Below, piece after piece: positions 62,786 to 64,000 of a stretch of 64,000 nucleotides of DNA. The DNA is from Marisediminitalea alba (lineage in GTDB: Bacteria; Pseudomonadota; Gammaproteobacteria; Enterobacterales; Alteromonadaceae). Location of the stretch: the NCBI RefSeq assembly GCF_002993365.1, contig NZ_PVNP01000214.1, positions 1,155-65,154 on the forward strand. Reading direction: 5' to 3'. Numbering within the stretch: the first letter of the stretch is position 1; the number at the start of each line of letters is the position of its first letter. The notes beneath the pieces are model-generated. The model did not search any database and was not told the DNA's origin. It saw only the letters and a list, made by a program, of their open reading frames with translations. The translations under genes were made by a program, and so were the position numbers.

Positions 62786-64000
62786 GTGAATACAAGCATG
62801 CTAACAACTGCGGCGACAGCATTTAGCGGCGCAGTGATTTCAGGTCGCTGGTGGTCAGAACTGCCCCACAGCGGGTTGCCGTTTGTGCTGGCATTTATAT
62901 CACTATCAGCCACGGCGTTACTCATAGCTGAGTATTGTAACGCAAAACGATGGCAAAAACCGTTATGCTTTGCCTGGGTTGCTATGGCTGCTGCAACTGC
63001 CGGCCTTTTTGTGGCAACGAGTGTAGGGCAATCATACCTCAAGTGGCAACAGCTTGGTGGTGAAATTCAACAAGATGTCATAATTGAGGGACGAGTTGTT
63101 GGATATCAGCGTTTTGCCGACTACGACAGACTAATCCTGACCGGTAATAGCGTGGATAAGTATGTCTGGGATAAGCAGTGGGCGGTCCAATTACATTACT
63201 ACCGGCCGCAGGCCGCGTTTACTAACGGTCAGCGTATTCGCACCGCTGCCAGAATCAAACCGGCCCGGGCCATTGCTAATCCTGCGGGCTTTGATATGCA
63301 GCGCTGGTATGTGAGTCAACGAATAGTTAAAACCGGCTACGTGCGCGGCCATCGCATTGCACTTATTGAGCCTGATACATCTACCCGTAATCGCTTAAAA
63401 TCCAGACTAACCTCATTACAACTGCCGGGCGAGAAATGGCTGCTGGCTTTATTGTTCGGTGAGCGCCAGGAATTTACAAAATCAGACTGGCAGTTGTTAC
63501 AGCAAACGGGCACTGCCCATCTGTTTGCTATCTCTGGCTTGCACCTGATGATTGTGGCAGGCGCAATCCTTATTTTTTTCAGAGGCTGGATTGCTGCCTC
63601 TGCATGGTTAAGTTTTACCCTACCAAAAAGTCTGTATCTAACTGCTTTTATTTTTGTGCTGGCTACCTGTGGCTTTTATGCCTACCTGGCTGATTGGCAA
63701 ACCGCCGTTTTGCGAGCTTATTGTGCGTTGCTCATTATCGCTGTGCTGCATTTGTTTAATCTTCGATTGTCGCGACTCACACTGGTGTTACTCACATTGT
63801 CTGTGAGCATTTTGCTGGACCCCATGGCCGTTTACGGGGCGGCTTTGTATCTGAGTGTGGGGGCGGTGGCCATAATCATCTGGTTACACTGGTGGTGGGA
63901 AACGTCATCCCGCGGTGGTAATTGGATTAGGGGAGTGGTGCTGTTACAGCTCACGCTGAGTGTGCTTATGGCACCGCTAGTGGGCGCGCTGCTGGGGCAG
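62786..64000 (+). CDS. comEC: ComEC/Rec2-type DNA uptake channel, N-terminal part (runs off window)
   Basis: The frame is open from GTG 62786 (or ATG 62798, four codons on) to the end of the window, 405 residues so far. Early hydrophobic helices are followed by an OB-like soluble domain (about 95-215: V-I-I-E-G-R-V-V-G-Y, with N-P-A-G-F-D near 170 in the D-x-x-R-W-Y context). The ComEC signature follows: G-T-A-H-L-F-A-I-S-G-L-H-L-M-I-V-A-G near 245-262. More membrane helices follow. ComEC carries single-stranded DNA across the inner membrane in natural transformation. The metallo-beta-lactamase-like C-terminus is outside the window. A minus-strand ORF in the same place is a shadow. Confidence 0.92.
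   Translation, partial: MNTSMLTTAATAFSGAVISGRWWSELPHSGLPFVLAFISLSATALLIAEYCNAKRWQKPLCFAWVAMAAATAGLFVATSVGQSYLKWQQLGGEIQQDVIIEGRVVGYQRFADYDRLILTGNSVDKYVWDKQWAVQLHYYRPQAAFTNGQRIRTAARIKPARAIANPAGFDMQRWYVSQRIVKTGYVRGHRIALIEPDTSTRNRLKSRLTSLQLPGEKWLLALLFGERQEFTKSDWQLLQQTGTAHLFAISGLHLMIVAGAILIFFRGWIAASAWLSFTLPKSLYLTAFIFVLATCGFYAYLADWQTAVLRAYCALLIIAVLHLFNLRLSRLTLVLLTLSVSILLDPMAVYGAALYLSVGAVAIIIWLHWWWETSSRGGNWIRGVVLLQLTLSVLMAPLVGALLGQ

Noticed and set aside
62770..63042. Minus-strand 90-residue ORF
   Set aside because: It lies opposite the open comEC frame, which shows clear membrane and signature motifs to the window end.
1..64000. CRISPR arrays, restriction-modification, toxin-antitoxin or phage modules
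   Set aside because: No spaced direct repeats, cas, methylase-nuclease pairs, integrase or structural phage genes were seen in the window.

Overview
The window reads as chromosomal DNA of a marine gammaproteobacterium of the Alteromonadales, probably Alteromonadaceae. This rests on gene content and order, not on a database search. The leuS-lptE-holA-nadD-rsfS-rlmH-mrdA-rodA-rlpA-dacA-ybeD-lipB-lipA block and the yhbY/ftsH-folP-glmM-tpiA-secG-tRNA-Leu block have the classic gammaproteobacterial order. The presence of smc (not mukBEF) next to zipA-ligA fits Alteromonas/Shewanella-type genomes. Genes are densely packed, many overlap by ATGA, and several use GTG or TTG starts.

Layout. 1-320: tail of a group II intron (maturase C-terminus plus domains V/VI). 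0.46-7.1 kb: M14 carboxypeptidase, AGCS amino-acid/sodium symporter, then a zinc-ribbon membrane protein, a YeaC-like protein, a DUF349 coiled-coil protein and a small unknown protein. 7.1-9.0 kb (minus): DUF2797 protein and AnsA. 9.1-12.26 kb: an AT-rich island holding a split-borosin RiPP operon: an alpha-N-methyltransferase, two short paralogous precursor peptides and a membrane-anchored TPR-GGDEF diguanylate cyclase. 12.3-25.25 kb (minus): the lipoate / cell-elongation / leuS superoperon. 25.4-29.7 kb: SRPBCC protein, Lon-family protease, SDR dehydrogenase, YhbY. 29.7-30.3 kb: a gene-free but highly structured stretch where rlmE would be expected. 30.3-35.87 kb: ftsH, folP, glmM, tpiA, secG, tRNA-Leu(GAG).

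35.9-46.8 kb is a varied segment: YqaE-like peptide, small membrane protein, hemerythrin, a phosphatase-lipid kinase fusion, DUF2878 and SDR genes, a MITE-like element, an unknown protein, then putP-proB-proA (proline uptake and synthesis), an MscS-type channel and an HNH nuclease. It sits where rimP-nusA-infB-rbfA-truB-rpsO separate leuU from pnp in many relatives. 47.0-52.4 kb: pnp, a DUF1244 protein, cdd (minus), nlpI and a Sel1-like/HExxH lipoprotein-neighbour protein. 52.4-60.3 kb: cysZ (minus), smc, zipA, ligA. 60.3-62.1 kb: a RAYT-type HUH transposase and a small membrane protein bracketed by a 14-bp direct repeat. 62.2-64 kb: a DUF2062 protein and the start of comEC, which runs off the right edge.

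The most exciting content is the borosin operon at 9.2-12.3 kb. Its methyltransferase keeps all the catalytic tyrosine/arginine residues of the fungal OphMA family at identical spacing. It is followed by two related 50- and 68-residue peptides sharing an I-x-ILEKLA-xx-P-x-L leader, an internal terminator that could set the ratio of the two peptides, and a diguanylate cyclase that starts 7 bp after the second peptide. The second strong lead is the structured noncoding region upstream of ftsH.
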